From CBDBBY01 sp965203795 (GTDB lineage Bacteria > Pseudomonadota > Alphaproteobacteria > Rhodobacterales > Rhodobacteraceae), in NCBI GenBank assembly GCA_965203795.1, contig OZ241915.1, positions 744,001 to 808,000 on the forward strand: DNA of 64,000 bases. The letters run 5' to 3'. Shown here piece by piece: positions 52,456-61,578 of this stretch. The notes under the pieces were generated by a model that searched no databases, was not told where the DNA came from, and saw nothing but the letters and a program-made list of their open reading frames with translations. The position numbers and the translations under genes were made by a program. Numbering within the stretch: position 1 is the stretch's first letter; every line of letters begins with the position of its first letter.

Positions 52456-53227
52456 CGTTAGCGGGCTGCGCAAAATGATGTGCGAACAGCTTTGCCGAGA
52501 CATTGGTATTGTTGAAAGTCCGGATGGCTTGCTGATGCTTCAATCCCAATTTGAGTTTGCTGACGGAGATCAGTTCACGATGTGTGTTTCCGAGGTTGGG
52601 ACGAATGGGATCCGGCTGTCTGATCTTGGTGACACGCTAATGCACATTAGTTACGATCATGACATTGACAGATTTACTAGCGGAACGCGGGGAATGCTGA
52701 TTGAACAAATTTTGAATGAGAGCGGAGTTCGACAGGACCGCGGTGAATTCTATATTGATACGTCTGCAGAAGATTTGGCAAGATCATTTATTTGTTTTGG
52801 TCAAGCAATCACAAGAATAAACGATTTGACGTTTTTGTCCCGTACGACTGTCCGATCTACGTTCTATAAGGATTTAACTGACGAGCTGTTCAGAATAGTT
52901 GATGAGGACAAAGTGGAAAAGGATTATTCTCCAGACGTTCCAAATTCGGATTTGTATCCGGTGGATTTTATGCTACAATCCAATGGTAGGCTTCCTGTAT
53001 TTTTGCATGGCGTTCATAATCGCGATAAGGCAAGATTGACGACAATTTGCTTGTCTCATTTCCATCGACACGATCTTAAGTTCGATTCAATTCTTGTTTT
53101 TAAAGATCAACGTGAGATTCCCAGATTAGATCTTGCGCGGCTTTCAAACGTCGGAGGTGAAATGATCGCATCGTTGGACTCGCGCGAAGATCTCAGCCGC
53201 AAACTGATGCGAAAGATCGCGGCATAA
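52445..53227 (+). CDS. DUF1828-domain protein
   Basis: A 260-residue protein. The N-terminal half matches DUF1828 (LRKMMCEQLCRDIGIVES, LMLQSQFEFADGDQFTM, GIRLSDLGDTLMHISYD, ILNESGVRQDRGEFYI). The C-terminal half resembles the companion DUF1829 region (PVDFMLQSNGRLPVFLHGV). Function is unknown. The family is common in defence islands and phage-related loci. Start at 52445 lies within the end of the DUF6978-like gene. An ATG at 52424 is also possible. Translational overlap suggests the two products act together. Confidence 0.85.
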   Translation: MTIDVSGLRKMMCEQLCRDIGIVESPDGLLMLQSQFEFADGDQFTMCVSEVGTNGIRLSDLGDTLMHISYDHDIDRFTSGTRGMLIEQILNESGVRQDRGEFYIDTSAEDLARSFICFGQAITRINDLTFLSRTTVRSTFYKDLTDELFRIVDEDKVEKDYSPDVPNSDLYPVDFMLQSNGRLPVFLHGVHNRDKARLTTICLSHFHRHDLKFDSILVFKDQREIPRLDLARLSNVGGEMIASLDSREDLSRKLMRKIAA

Positions 53228-53251
53228 GCAGAACAGGCTGTAGCGTTGTGG

Positions 53252-53932
53252 TTACTCCCTGATTACCGGATAATACGTCTTTTGCCATTGAATGTTCGAT
53301 TCGTTCATCATCAGGTCGACGAATATAGGAATCAGGAATCCGAGAATTCTGGTTCCGTCTTCGATCTGCTGGCGGTTCGCGGAACTGTTCCATGTGGAGC
53401 CGCCGTGCATTGTCTGGTTTCTCAGCACGTACAAGCGGTCGAATAGAATACTTAGAATTAATCGCGTGTCTTGGTGCTGTATTGCCTTCAATACTTTTTT
53501 GTTCTGCTTGTCGAACTGATCTTTCCATGCACCGGATCCCGGCTCGTTGTTTACGTATCGCCAGAACGGCGCGAATACGAATTTGTTCCTGAGGATGATC
53601 CTGATGGATGAGGAATACCGACTCCAAATCGCGTTGAAGATTAGGTCGTCCTTATCCAGCCTGATGATTGTCGTGAAGAAGTCCTTGTAGACGTCGCGTT
53701 CAGTGATGTGTTCCTTCCGGAACGGAGATTCGCCTGTGTAAATCGCGTTGAACGCGATCCAGTAGAAAATGAACGCAGCGTCGGGATCGTCTTCGGACGA
53801 TGCCTTCTCCGCACGCCCAATCCAGCTGATCGCGCGGTGGACCCGAATGCGCAGGTTTTCAGGTTGCTCCTCGCGAATCTCGCGATGCCTCTCCTTGAGC
53901 TCTGCGTGCGTGTAGGTGGTTCCTCGGCCCAT
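53252..53932 (-). CDS. HEPN-domain protein with intact Rx4-6H RNase motif
   Basis: A 226-residue mostly helical protein from the ATG at 53932. Near the C-terminus, LYVLRNQTMHGGSTW contains R171-N-Q-T-M-H176, the Rx4H catalytic motif of HEPN ribonucleases, in the usual helix followed by Gly. The earlier AAFIFYWIAFNAIYTG helix fits a HEPN fold. An upstream ATG at 54055 is in frame but less protein-like. It converges on the DUF1828 gene with a 24-base gap. It is probably a toxin or antiphage effector, although no antitoxin of classical type is adjacent. Confidence 0.75.
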   Translation of the reverse strand: MGRGTTYTHAELKERHREIREEQPENLRIRVHRAISWIGRAEKASSEDDPDAAFIFYWIAFNAIYTGESPFRKEHITERDVYKDFFTTIIRLDKDDLIFNAIWSRYSSSIRIILRNKFVFAPFWRYVNNEPGSGAWKDQFDKQNKKVLKAIQHQDTRLILSILFDRLYVLRNQTMHGGSTWNSSANRQQIEDGTRILGFLIPIFVDLMMNESNIQWQKTYYPVIRE

Positions 53933-54192
53933 AGCGAAAGTCACGCTGTGCGCCGCGCACGCGGCGCCGGATTGATGAAGACAACGACCAAGCAGTCCCG
54001 CCAGCCAGTCATGAGATCGCGAAACATGTCGGGAAACCTCAAGTGCCGCAAGCATCCCGCGACCGCGTGTTTCGGGTCGGCCGGCGTTTCAAGCTCGTCG
54101 CATCGCAGGCCAAGCTTGCCACGGGCCCCGGCTGAATGGAACGCAAGTCGCAAAGCGTTTGGGGGTCCTCGCTTCTGACGAATAGAAAGTTG
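53933..54192. other. right end of the tup island
   Basis: A 260-base gap between the HEPN gene and the end of tupB. Composition here is again GC-rich. No gene, terminal repeat or tRNA fragment recognised. Confidence 0.35.
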
Positions 54193-54900
54193 CTACGCAT
54201 ATGCCCGCCGCTCCATCGCGCCCTTCAGCAGGAAGGCTGAGGCGTTGATCGCGATTGTCAGGAACAGAAGGATGAAGCCCAAGCCCAAAGCAAGAGGAAT
54301 GTCACCCTTGGAAGTCTCAAGCGCGATTGAGGTCGTCATGACCCTAGTGGCATGGTTTATGTTCCCGCCGACAATCATGACCGCGCCGACCTCGGCAAGC
54401 GCGCGGCCCATCCCCGCGAGAGCCGCTGTCACAAGAGCGAAGCGCGCATCCCAAAGCAGGGTTCCAACAGTGTCGAACCGCGACGCCTTCATTGAGCGCA
54501 GCGTCTCGTCGTATTCTTCGGCAAGGTCCGCGACGACTTGCCGGGTGATCGCCGCCACTATCGGCGTCACCAGTATCGCTTGGGCGATCACCATGGCGGC
54601 AGGCGTGTAGAGGAGCCGGAGCGGCCCCAGCGGCCCGCTCGCGGAAAGCATCAGATAAACGGCGAGTCCGACCACGACCGGGGGAAGCCCCATGAGCGCA
54701 TTGACAAGCACGATGAGCGGCCCGCGTCCGGGAAACCGGAACACCGCAAGCATCGCGCCGACCGGAAATCCGATCACGCAGGCGATAGCGACGGCGGTGA
54801 AGGTCACGCGCATCGACAGGATGACGATTTCGACCAAGGACGAATCCAGGAAAATTATCAGGCGCGCCGCTTCGAGCAGGCCATCGGTGAATGTGGACAT
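54193..54900 (-). CDS. tupB: tungstate ABC transporter permease
   Basis: A 235-residue permease with about five membrane segments (SLVEIVILSMRVTFTAVAIA, GRGPLIVLVNALMGLPPVVV, AMVIAQAILVTPIVAAITRQ). It has the coupling loop RFDTVGTLLWDARFALVTA and GRALAEVGAVMIVGGNINH, which is diagnostic of TupB/WtpB-type oxyanion permeases. It faces the same way as tupC and tupA but is separated from them by the island 51213-54192. The gap to the divergent aminotransferase (54901-55195) holds its promoter. Confidence 0.92.
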   Translation of the reverse strand: MSTFTDGLLEAARLIIFLDSSLVEIVILSMRVTFTAVAIACVIGFPVGAMLAVFRFPGRGPLIVLVNALMGLPPVVVGLAVYLMLSASGPLGPLRLLYTPAAMVIAQAILVTPIVAAITRQVVADLAEEYDETLRSMKASRFDTVGTLLWDARFALVTAALAGMGRALAEVGAVMIVGGNINHATRVMTTSIALETSKGDIPLALGLGFILLFLTIAINASAFLLKGAMERRAYA

Positions 54901-55195
54901 GGCTACCTCTCATCATGCGGGCCAGCGGCATTCCGTTCCTCAGCCCGGCCGCCCTGGAACCGGTTCACGGCGTTTCCGAGCGGGATCATGCGAATATCGC
55001 ATTTTATGCGGAGCGGCATTCCGCTCGGCGGCAGACGGCGTGCCGCTCCCGCTTCACGGAGTGATCAGCGTTCGCGCTTCCGGCGGTAGCGGGCAAGCGG
55101 ATCCGGCATGTTGCCAATTTCACGATCCGCAAATAGCAACGGCGTAACGATGCGTCGCGGCCGGAAGCGATGCTGGGAGCACAGGCGGGCATGAA
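54901..55195. promoter_or_regulatory. divergent intergenic region, tupB and class III aminotransferase
   Basis: A 295-base gap between divergent genes. It contains an imperfectly repeated CGGCATTCCG/CGGCATTCCGCT motif at 54927 and 55013, a possible operator pair. No promoter hexamers or molybdate-type riboswitch fold were recognised. Confidence 0.35.
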
Positions 55196-56548
55196 ATGAA
55201 GGATTCGAACTTTCTGATCCACAACAATGGGCGCTATTTCTGGCAGCCCATGGGCTGCCCGTCGGAAGCGATGGACAGCCCTTCGCCGATTATTGTCGGA
55301 GCGTCGGGCGTCCGGATCCGCGATCTTCAGGGACGCGAAGTGATCGACGCCGTCGGCGGCCTGTGGAACGTCAACCTCGGCTACTCCTGCGCCCCGATCA
55401 AGGAAGCCATCGCGCGCCAGCTGGACGAGCTTCCGTACTATTCGGCATTCCGCGGGAGCACGAACGACAAGGCGATCGAGCTGTCCTACGAGGTCGTTGA
55501 GTTCTTCGCTGCCGACGGAATGGCGCGCGCCTTCTTCACGTCGGGCGGTTCGGACAGCGTGGAGACTTCGCTGAAGCTTGCCAGGCAGTACCATCGTGCG
55601 AGGGGCGAGCCGGCCCGGACCAAGTTCATCAGCCTGAAAGGCGGATACCACGGCACGCATTTCGGCGGGGCCAGCGTGAACGGAAACACAAGATTCCGGG
55701 AGGCCTACGAGCCGCTGCTTCCGGGTTGCTTCCACATCCCCGGACCGAACACCTACCGGAATCCCTTTGACGAGAGCGATCCGGAAACCCTCGCTTCCCG
55801 CTGCGCGGCTGCGCTCGAGAGCGAGATCGCGTTCCAAGGCCCGGGATCGGTCGCGGCGTTCATCATGGAGCCGGTCCTCGGCGCCGGCGGCGTGGTGCCG
55901 CCCCACGAATCCTTCATGCCGGCGGTCCGCGAAATCTGCGACCGGCACGGCATTCTGCTGATTTCAGACGAGGTCATCACGGGGTTCGGCCGGACGGGAT
56001 CGTGGTCGGGAGCGCGGCACTGGGGCGTGCGGCCCGACATCATGTCGATCGCGAAGGCGATAACGAGCGGATACTTCCCGTTCGGCGCCGCGCTCGTTTC
56101 GGAAAGCGTTGCCGAAGCGTTCGAGCGCAAGTCCGAATCGGCGCCGTTCCTCGGCCACGGCTACACCTACAGCGGGCACCCGGTCGGGGCTGCGGCGGGT
56201 CTCGCTTGCCTTGAGGAAACCATCCGGCTCGACGTGAAGGCCAACGCTGCCGAACGCGGCGCGCAGCTTCACGAGGGCTTGACCAAGCTGAAGTCGAAGC
56301 ACGACATCGTGGGCGACGTGAGGGGCGGGCACGGGCTGATGAACGCGGTCGAGCTCGTGCTCGACAAGGAGAAGAAAACCCCCGCTGGCAGCGATGTCAT
56401 GGACCGGGTGCAGGAGGCATGCTTCGATGCCGGCGCAATGGTGCGGGTTTCCGGTTCGAACCTCCTGATGTCGCCGCCGCTGGTGATTTCGGCCGAAGAC
56501 GCCGGAACCGTTCTCGAAGCGGTCGACGCCGGACTGGCGGCCGCATGA
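55196..56548 (+). CDS. class III (omega) aminotransferase
   Basis: A 450-residue PLP enzyme. It starts MKDSNFLIHNNGRYFWQPMG, has GLWNVNLGYS, SGGSDSVETSLKLAR, the cofactor aspartate in LLISDEVITGFGRTG and Schiff-base Lys287 in IAKAITSGYFPFGA. It matches omega-amino acid/beta-alanine-pyruvate transaminases. It is followed 37 bases later by hpaF on the same strand, so it may feed an amine-derived aldehyde into the aromatic pathway. Substrate is unproven. Confidence 0.9.
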   Translation: MKDSNFLIHNNGRYFWQPMGCPSEAMDSPSPIIVGASGVRIRDLQGREVIDAVGGLWNVNLGYSCAPIKEAIARQLDELPYYSAFRGSTNDKAIELSYEVVEFFAADGMARAFFTSGGSDSVETSLKLARQYHRARGEPARTKFISLKGGYHGTHFGGASVNGNTRFREAYEPLLPGCFHIPGPNTYRNPFDESDPETLASRCAAALESEIAFQGPGSVAAFIMEPVLGAGGVVPPHESFMPAVREICDRHGILLISDEVITGFGRTGSWSGARHWGVRPDIMSIAKAITSGYFPFGAALVSESVAEAFERKSESAPFLGHGYTYSGHPVGAAAGLACLEETIRLDVKANAAERGAQLHEGLTKLKSKHDIVGDVRGGHGLMNAVELVLDKEKKTPAGSDVMDRVQEACFDAGAMVRVSGSNLLMSPPLVISAEDAGTVLEAVDAGLAAA

Positions 56549-56585
56549 CCGGGCGGTCGAGCTCGTCCGCAGGAACGGCAGGAAC

Positions 56586-56975
56586 ATGCCGCACGTGATC
56601 GTTGAATACTCCGCGAACGCGGAGGAGTTTCTGGATGTGGACGGGTTCTGCGATCTTCTGCGGCGCGCGGCGGTCGGCACCGGCATGTTCCGGGAGAAGG
56701 GCGTCCGGGTCCGCGCAATTCGATTCGAGCACTACGCCATCGCGGACGGCGATTCCGCGAACTGCTTCATCGACGTTTCCGTCAGGCTTCGCGGGGGGCG
56801 GCCGCTGGATGGCCGCAAGAAGGCGGTCGAGCAATTGTTCGAGGCATGCCGAAGCCACCTCGCGAACGAGATGGAACGCAGGCCGATCGCGCTCTCGATG
56901 GAGATGCGCAACATCGATCCTGAACTCAGCCCGAAGGCGAACTCCATAGGATCCGGCAGGGAGGAACAGACGTGA
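56586..56975 (+). CDS. hpaF: 5-carboxymethyl-2-hydroxymuconate isomerase
   Basis: A 129-residue protein beginning MPHVIVEYSANAEE, with the catalytic N-terminal Pro after Met removal. It has the CHMI pattern FEHYAIADGDSANCFIDVSV and RMRxIDPELSPK-like ending. It isomerises CHM to the oxo form in homoprotocatechuate degradation. It lies between the aminotransferase gene and hpaE, which starts within its stop codon (GTGA). Confidence 0.9.
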   Translation: MPHVIVEYSANAEEFLDVDGFCDLLRRAAVGTGMFREKGVRVRAIRFEHYAIADGDSANCFIDVSVRLRGGRPLDGRKKAVEQLFEACRSHLANEMERRPIALSMEMRNIDPELSPKANSIGSGREEQT

Positions 56976-58483
56976 GCGGCCTGCAGTCGAACCTCGCGGC
57001 GCTTGAGGGGTATCTCTGGAGATACCAGACAGAAGGCCTGCGGAACCGCATTGCCGGCGAGACCCGCCCCGCCCGGTCGGGAGCCGTGCTCGACAACGTC
57101 TCGCCCGTTGACGGAACCCGAATCTGCAGCGTGGCTCGAAGCGGCCGCGAGGATGTCGACGACGCGGCCGCAGCTGCGAAGTCGGCGTTCCCTGCCTGGA
57201 GGGACATGGGCGCGTCCGAGCGGCGGCGCATTCTTCATGAGATCGCGGATCTGATAGTCGCCCGGGCGAACGAGATCGCGGTCTGCGAAAGCTGGGACTC
57301 CGGCCAGGCGATCAGGTTCATGTCCAAGGCGGCGCTCAGGGGCGCCGAGAATTTCCGGTTCTTCGCGGACCGGGCTCCCTCGGCGCGCGACGGTCAGGCG
57401 CTTCCGTCCCCGACGCTGATGAACCTTACGACGCGCGTCCCGATCGGCCCCGTGGGCGTCATCACGCCTTGGAACACGCCGTTCATGCTTTCGACTTGGA
57501 AGATCGCGCCGGCGCTGGCGGCGGGCTGCACCGTCGTCCACAAGCCTGCAGAGCTCGCGCCGCTGACCGCAGGAATCCTTGCCGAAATCGCCGAAGAGGC
57601 GGGCCTGCCTGCGGGCGTCCTGAACGTCGTGAACGGCGTCGGCGAAGAGGCCGGCCGGGCGGTTACGGAGCACCCGGACATCAAGGCCGTCGCATTTGTC
57701 GGCGAGAGCCGCACGGGTTCCGAAATCATGAAACAGGGCGCGGCTACGCTCAAGCGCGTCCATTTCGAACTGGGCGGCAAGAATCCGGTCGTCGTGTTCG
57801 AGGACGCCGATCTGGACCGGGCCTTGGACGCGGCCGTGTTCATGATCTACTCGCTGAACGGCGAGCGGTGCACATCCTCCAGCCGCCTTCTCGTCCAGGA
57901 CTCGATCGCCGAGGAATTCATCGGGCGTGTCGAGAAGCGGGCGTCCCGGATCCGCGTCGGCAACCCGCTGGATCCCGCAACGGAGCTGGGCCCGCTGATC
58001 CACGAATCCCATTTGGAGAAGGTGGCCTCCTATTTCAAAGTCGCCGCGAAGGAGGGCGCCCGCGTATCGACCGGCGGCAGACGAATGAACAGCCGGGGCT
58101 GCTACGTCCTCCCGACCTTGGTCACGGGGGCGAAGCCGGACATGCGCGTTGCGCAGGAGGAGATCTTCGGACCCGTGCTGACCGCGCTGACCTTCCGGAC
58201 CGAAGAGGAGGCGATAGAGATCGCCAATGGCGTCCGTTACGGGCTTGCCGCCTATGTCTGGACCGGCGGCCTCGAGCGCGCGCTTCGGGTCGCCGACAAG
58301 CTCGAGGCAGGAATGATCTGGGTGAATTCCGAAAACGTCAGGCATCTGCCGACGCCTTTCGGCGGAATGAAGGACAGCGGAATCGGCCGCGACGGAGGCG
58401 ACTGGTCGTTCGAATTCTACATGGAGCAGAAGCACATAGGCCTGGCGCGCGGCGGGCATCCGATTCCGAAGCTAGGCGCATGA
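56972..58483 (+). CDS. hpaE: 5-carboxymethyl-2-hydroxymuconate semialdehyde dehydrogenase
   Basis: A 503-residue NAD-dependent aldehyde dehydrogenase with E266 (FELGGKNP) and the nucleophile C300 (NGERCTSSS). The segments LYRWQTEG-like N-terminus, PVDGTRICSVARSGREDVDD and FGGMKDSGIGRDGGDWSFEF and the gene context identify HpaE. It oxidises the ring-cleavage product CHMS to CHM. Start is a GTG at 56972 overlapping the hpaF stop, with a GGAGG upstream. It overlaps hpaD by four bases. Confidence 0.93.
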   Translation: MSGLQSNLAALEGYLWRYQTEGLRNRIAGETRPARSGAVLDNVSPVDGTRICSVARSGREDVDDAAAAAKSAFPAWRDMGASERRRILHEIADLIVARANEIAVCESWDSGQAIRFMSKAALRGAENFRFFADRAPSARDGQALPSPTLMNLTTRVPIGPVGVITPWNTPFMLSTWKIAPALAAGCTVVHKPAELAPLTAGILAEIAEEAGLPAGVLNVVNGVGEEAGRAVTEHPDIKAVAFVGESRTGSEIMKQGAATLKRVHFELGGKNPVVVFEDADLDRALDAAVFMIYSLNGERCTSSSRLLVQDSIAEEFIGRVEKRASRIRVGNPLDPATELGPLIHESHLEKVASYFKVAAKEGARVSTGGRRMNSRGCYVLPTLVTGAKPDMRVAQEEIFGPVLTALTFRTEEEAIEIANGVRYGLAAYVWTGGLERALRVADKLEAGMIWVNSENVRHLPTPFGGMKDSGIGRDGGDWSFEFYMEQKHIGLARGGHPIPKLGA

Positions 58484-59475
58484 CCCGAACGGAATGCCCT
58501 CCAAGCCTCCGGCCGGTTCTCGACCCGCCGTTCAACATCGTCCGGTTCAGCCATGTCGAATACGGCGTCGCCGATCTGGAGGCTTCGCTGGAGTTCTACG
58601 TCGGCTCCCTCGGCCTGATGGCCACCTCCAAGGAACCGGGCCGGGCCTATCTGCGGGGCATGGAGGAGCGCGGCCACCACTCGATCGCGCTCTCGGAATC
58701 GTCGCCTGCCGTCAAGGCGCTAGGGTTCAAGGTTTTCGACGAATCGGATCTCGACAAGGCGAAGTCCCACTTCGACGATCGCGGGCTGTCGGCGGAGTGG
58801 GTGGAACGGCCGTTCATGGGGCGGGTTCTGAGAGCCCGCGATCCGGCCGGAGTGCCGATCGAATTCTACGTACGGATGGAACGGCTTCAGCCGGTGCACC
58901 AGCGCTACGACCTGTACCGCGGCGTCAAGCCGCTGCGCATCGACCATGCGAACTTGTTTTCCGCCGATGTGGACCGCGCGGCGGAATTCTACAACGGCAT
59001 GGGGTTCCGCCTGACCGAGTACACGCAGGACGAGGTGTCGGGGCGGATCTGGGCGGCGTGGATGCACCGGAAGGGAACCGTGCACGATGTCGCCTTCACG
59101 AACGGCCGGGGGCCCCGCCTGCACCACGTGGCCTATTGGGTCTCAACGCCGATGAACATCATCGACCTGCTGGATCTTCTCGCGGCGAAGGGAATGATCG
59201 CGTGCATCGAGCGGGGGCCGGGCCGCCATGGCATTTCGAACGCGTTCTTCCTCTACTTGCGCGATCCGGACGGTCACCGGATCGAGATCTACAGCTCGGA
59301 CTACCTGACCGTCGATCCGGAGCACGAGCCGATAAGGTGGGATTTGAAGGATCCGACGCGCCAGACGTTGTGGGGAGCGCCCGCGCCGCGTTCCTGGTTC
59401 GAAGAGGGATCCGAGTTCGAAGGCGCGGCGGCCGCTGACCCCGTGGATGCCGGCGCGCCAATTGTCGCGCCTTAG
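58480..59475 (+). CDS. hpaD: homoprotocatechuate 2,3-dioxygenase
   Basis: A 331-residue type I extradiol dioxygenase with two vicinal-oxygen-chelate repeats (about 18-140 and 150-280). The likely Fe ligands are H156 (RIDHANLFSADV), H215/H216 (LHHVAYWVST) and E269 (HRIEIYSSDY). It cleaves 3,4-dihydroxyphenylacetate to CHMS. Starts at the ATG overlapping the hpaE stop. The frame extends upstream in phase, but the conserved start is here. Confidence 0.93.
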   Translation: MTRTECPPSLRPVLDPPFNIVRFSHVEYGVADLEASLEFYVGSLGLMATSKEPGRAYLRGMEERGHHSIALSESSPAVKALGFKVFDESDLDKAKSHFDDRGLSAEWVERPFMGRVLRARDPAGVPIEFYVRMERLQPVHQRYDLYRGVKPLRIDHANLFSADVDRAAEFYNGMGFRLTEYTQDEVSGRIWAAWMHRKGTVHDVAFTNGRGPRLHHVAYWVSTPMNIIDLLDLLAAKGMIACIERGPGRHGISNAFFLYLRDPDGHRIEIYSSDYLTVDPEHEPIRWDLKDPTRQTLWGAPAPRSWFEEGSEFEGAAAADPVDAGAPIVAP

Positions 59476-59496
59476 CGCATCGGAGCCTTGAACGGC

Positions 59497-60309
59497 ATGA
59501 GCGTCGCGGACGGCCAAGCCGAGCAGGCGGCGGCCGATCTCCTGGAAGCCGAGCGAAGCCGGGAGCAGATCGGCCTGCTTTCGATGCGGCATCCAGGCCT
59601 CGACCTCGACGGCGCCTACAAGATCCAGGACAGGCTGATCCGCAGGAAGCTCGAGTCCGGACGGCGGATCATCGGCTGGAAAATCGGCCTGACATCGCGG
59701 GCGATGCAAACCGCGCTCGGCATCGATACGCCCGACAGCGGGGCCCTTTTCGACGACATGGCGTTCGAATCGGGTTCGACCATTCCCGCCGGACGCTTCA
59801 TCCAGCCGAGGCTGGAAGCCGAGATCGCCTTCGAGATGGGCGCCGCGCTTGCCGGAGCTTCGATCACCAGGAGCGGCGTTCTCGCGGCGACACGGCGGGT
59901 GACGCCCGCGCTGGAAATCCTCGACACGCGGATCGTTCGCCAGGACCCCGCGACCGGCCGCAGGCGGAACGTGTGCGATACAGTTTCGGACAACGCCGCG
60001 AACGCAGGATTCGTTCTGGGGGATCATCCCCGCGATCCCGGCGATTTCGATCTTCGGTGGGTAGGCGCGATCGTGTTCCAGAACGGCGTTGTGGAGGAGA
60101 CCGGACTGGGGGCGGGGGTGCTGAACGACCCTGCCGAATCGGTTCTTTGGCTTGCCCGAAGGCTCGCCCGCACCGGAAGGGGCATCGAGGCCGGGGATAT
60201 CGTGCTTTCGGGCAGCTTCATCCGGCCGCTGGAAGCGCCGCCGGGCAGCCGCTTCCTTGCGGACTACGGCCCGTTCGGCCGCGTGGAGTGCGACTTCGAG
60301 GAAGCGTGA
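59497..60309 (+). CDS. hpaH: 2-oxo-hept-4-ene-1,7-dioate hydratase
   Basis: A 270-residue hydratase of the fumarylacetoacetate-hydrolase-like HpaH/MhpD family. It shows IGWKIGLTSRAMQTALGIDT, the metal-binding QPRLEAEIAFEMG with Glu residues, and LEILDTRIVRQDP. It hydrates the decarboxylated ring-fission product. It starts 21 bases after hpaD. The next pathway genes, hpaG (decarboxylase) and hpaI (aldolase), and the hydroxylase hpaBC are not in the window, so they must lie elsewhere. Confidence 0.92.
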   Translation: MSVADGQAEQAAADLLEAERSREQIGLLSMRHPGLDLDGAYKIQDRLIRRKLESGRRIIGWKIGLTSRAMQTALGIDTPDSGALFDDMAFESGSTIPAGRFIQPRLEAEIAFEMGAALAGASITRSGVLAATRRVTPALEILDTRIVRQDPATGRRRNVCDTVSDNAANAGFVLGDHPRDPGDFDLRWVGAIVFQNGVVEETGLGAGVLNDPAESVLWLARRLARTGRGIEAGDIVLSGSFIRPLEAPPGSRFLADYGPFGRVECDFEEA

Positions 60310-60310
60310 T

Positions 60311-61126
60311 TCAGAGCGGCTTGGCGAACTCCGAATCGATTTGATCCGCTAGCCGCATGATCGCGGCGTAGACCCCGGGCGTTCCGGCGACGACCCGCCC
60401 TCTGCCGAGGGACTTCCTTTCGCCGCCGAATTCCATGACCCGGCCGCCCGCCTCCTCGACCAGAAGCAGCGCCGCGATGCAGTCCCAGGAATTCATTTCG
60501 TCTTCGAAATATCCGATCAGCTTTCCGGCGGCCAATTGCGCGAGGCAGAGCGCCCCGGAGCCGTACTTCACGAATTCGCCTCCGCTGCCCTTGAGCAGCT
60601 CGATGAATCTCGGGGCCGGGTTCCGGGGAGTGCGTGACGCGGTCCCGATGCCGACGAGGCCATCGGCGAAATCGTCCGCATCCGCCACCCGGACGGGCCT
60701 GCCGTTCATGAAGGCGCCGCCGCCGCGCTCTGCCTCGAACAATTGGCCGTGCACGGGATCGTTGACGATGCCGACCACCGTTTGATCTTCCAGCACGCAC
60801 GCGAGGACGACTGTCCAGGCGGGCAGTCCGCGAACGAAGTTCGAGGTGCCGTCGATCGGATCAATCACCCAAGTGAACGGCGATGCTCCGCTGACGTCCT
60901 CGTGCTCCTCGCCGATGATTCCGTCCTCCGGAAACGCCTTCGAGATCGCTTCGCGGATCATAGTTTCCACATCGCCATCGGCTTCCGAAACCAGATCCTG
61001 CGGACCTTTCGCCCTGACCGTCAGCGCGTCGAAGTTCCTGAAATGCTCCAGCGCCAGTTCGCCCGCCTTCCGGCCGATTGAAGCAGCCGCCTCGGCCCGC
61101 CTCCGGATTTCGTCTTCCGTTCGCAT
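60311..61126 (-). CDS. inositol-monophosphatase-family phosphatase
   Basis: A 271-residue enzyme with the metal-binding motifs GEE (72-74) and WVIDPIDGTSNF (87-98) and a C-terminal WDCIAALLLVEEAGG. It hydrolyses inositol phosphate, 3'-phosphoadenosine phosphate or another sugar phosphate. It converges tail to tail with hpaH with one base between stops. No operon partner is visible. Confidence 0.9.
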   Translation of the reverse strand: MRTEDEIRRRAEAAASIGRKAGELALEHFRNFDALTVRAKGPQDLVSEADGDVETMIREAISKAFPEDGIIGEEHEDVSGASPFTWVIDPIDGTSNFVRGLPAWTVVLACVLEDQTVVGIVNDPVHGQLFEAERGGGAFMNGRPVRVADADDFADGLVGIGTASRTPRNPAPRFIELLKGSGGEFVKYGSGALCLAQLAAGKLIGYFEDEMNSWDCIAALLLVEEAGGRVMEFGGERKSLGRGRVVAGTPGVYAAIMRLADQIDSEFAKPL

Positions 61127-61578
61127 GTTGCCGCCGCCCGCTTCGTTCCTTGCTGCGCCGAGATCGCGCCTGCATCAAGTCCCTCTATCGCGCCGCCACG
61201 GCCGAAGGAATCCGGTTTTCGCCCGTGCAGCCGCCGACGGCGCAGCGCAAGATTTCGTGATGCCGCCGCTTGCCGCGTGCCCTTTGCCCGCGTGCAGTTC
61301 CAGGTTTTGGGACCGCGGGCCCCGGACTGGCGGGCATTCGGTTTCGATTTGCCGAGCCGGGCGGGAGCGAAACGGATCGGCGGTTCAAGATCAGCGAATT
61401 CGCCGCGTGCGGACAATCGGGCGCGATGTTCCGATTCGCCATCCGCCGATTGCGGCGCACTTGTTAGCGCAGCGCGAGTGCAGTAGCAGTAGCCCGCTCG
61501 GAGATTGCGGTTCCGGCAGCTGCGGCCGCCTCCGGCGTTATGCCGAAGCGGCTATTCCACAATTTCGAAGGGCGAAAG
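61127..61578. other. intergenic region before the Slam-like gene
   Basis: About 450 bases, GC-rich, with no supported gene. It should hold the promoters of the phosphatase gene (left) and the Slam-like gene (right). Nothing else recognised. Confidence 0.4.
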
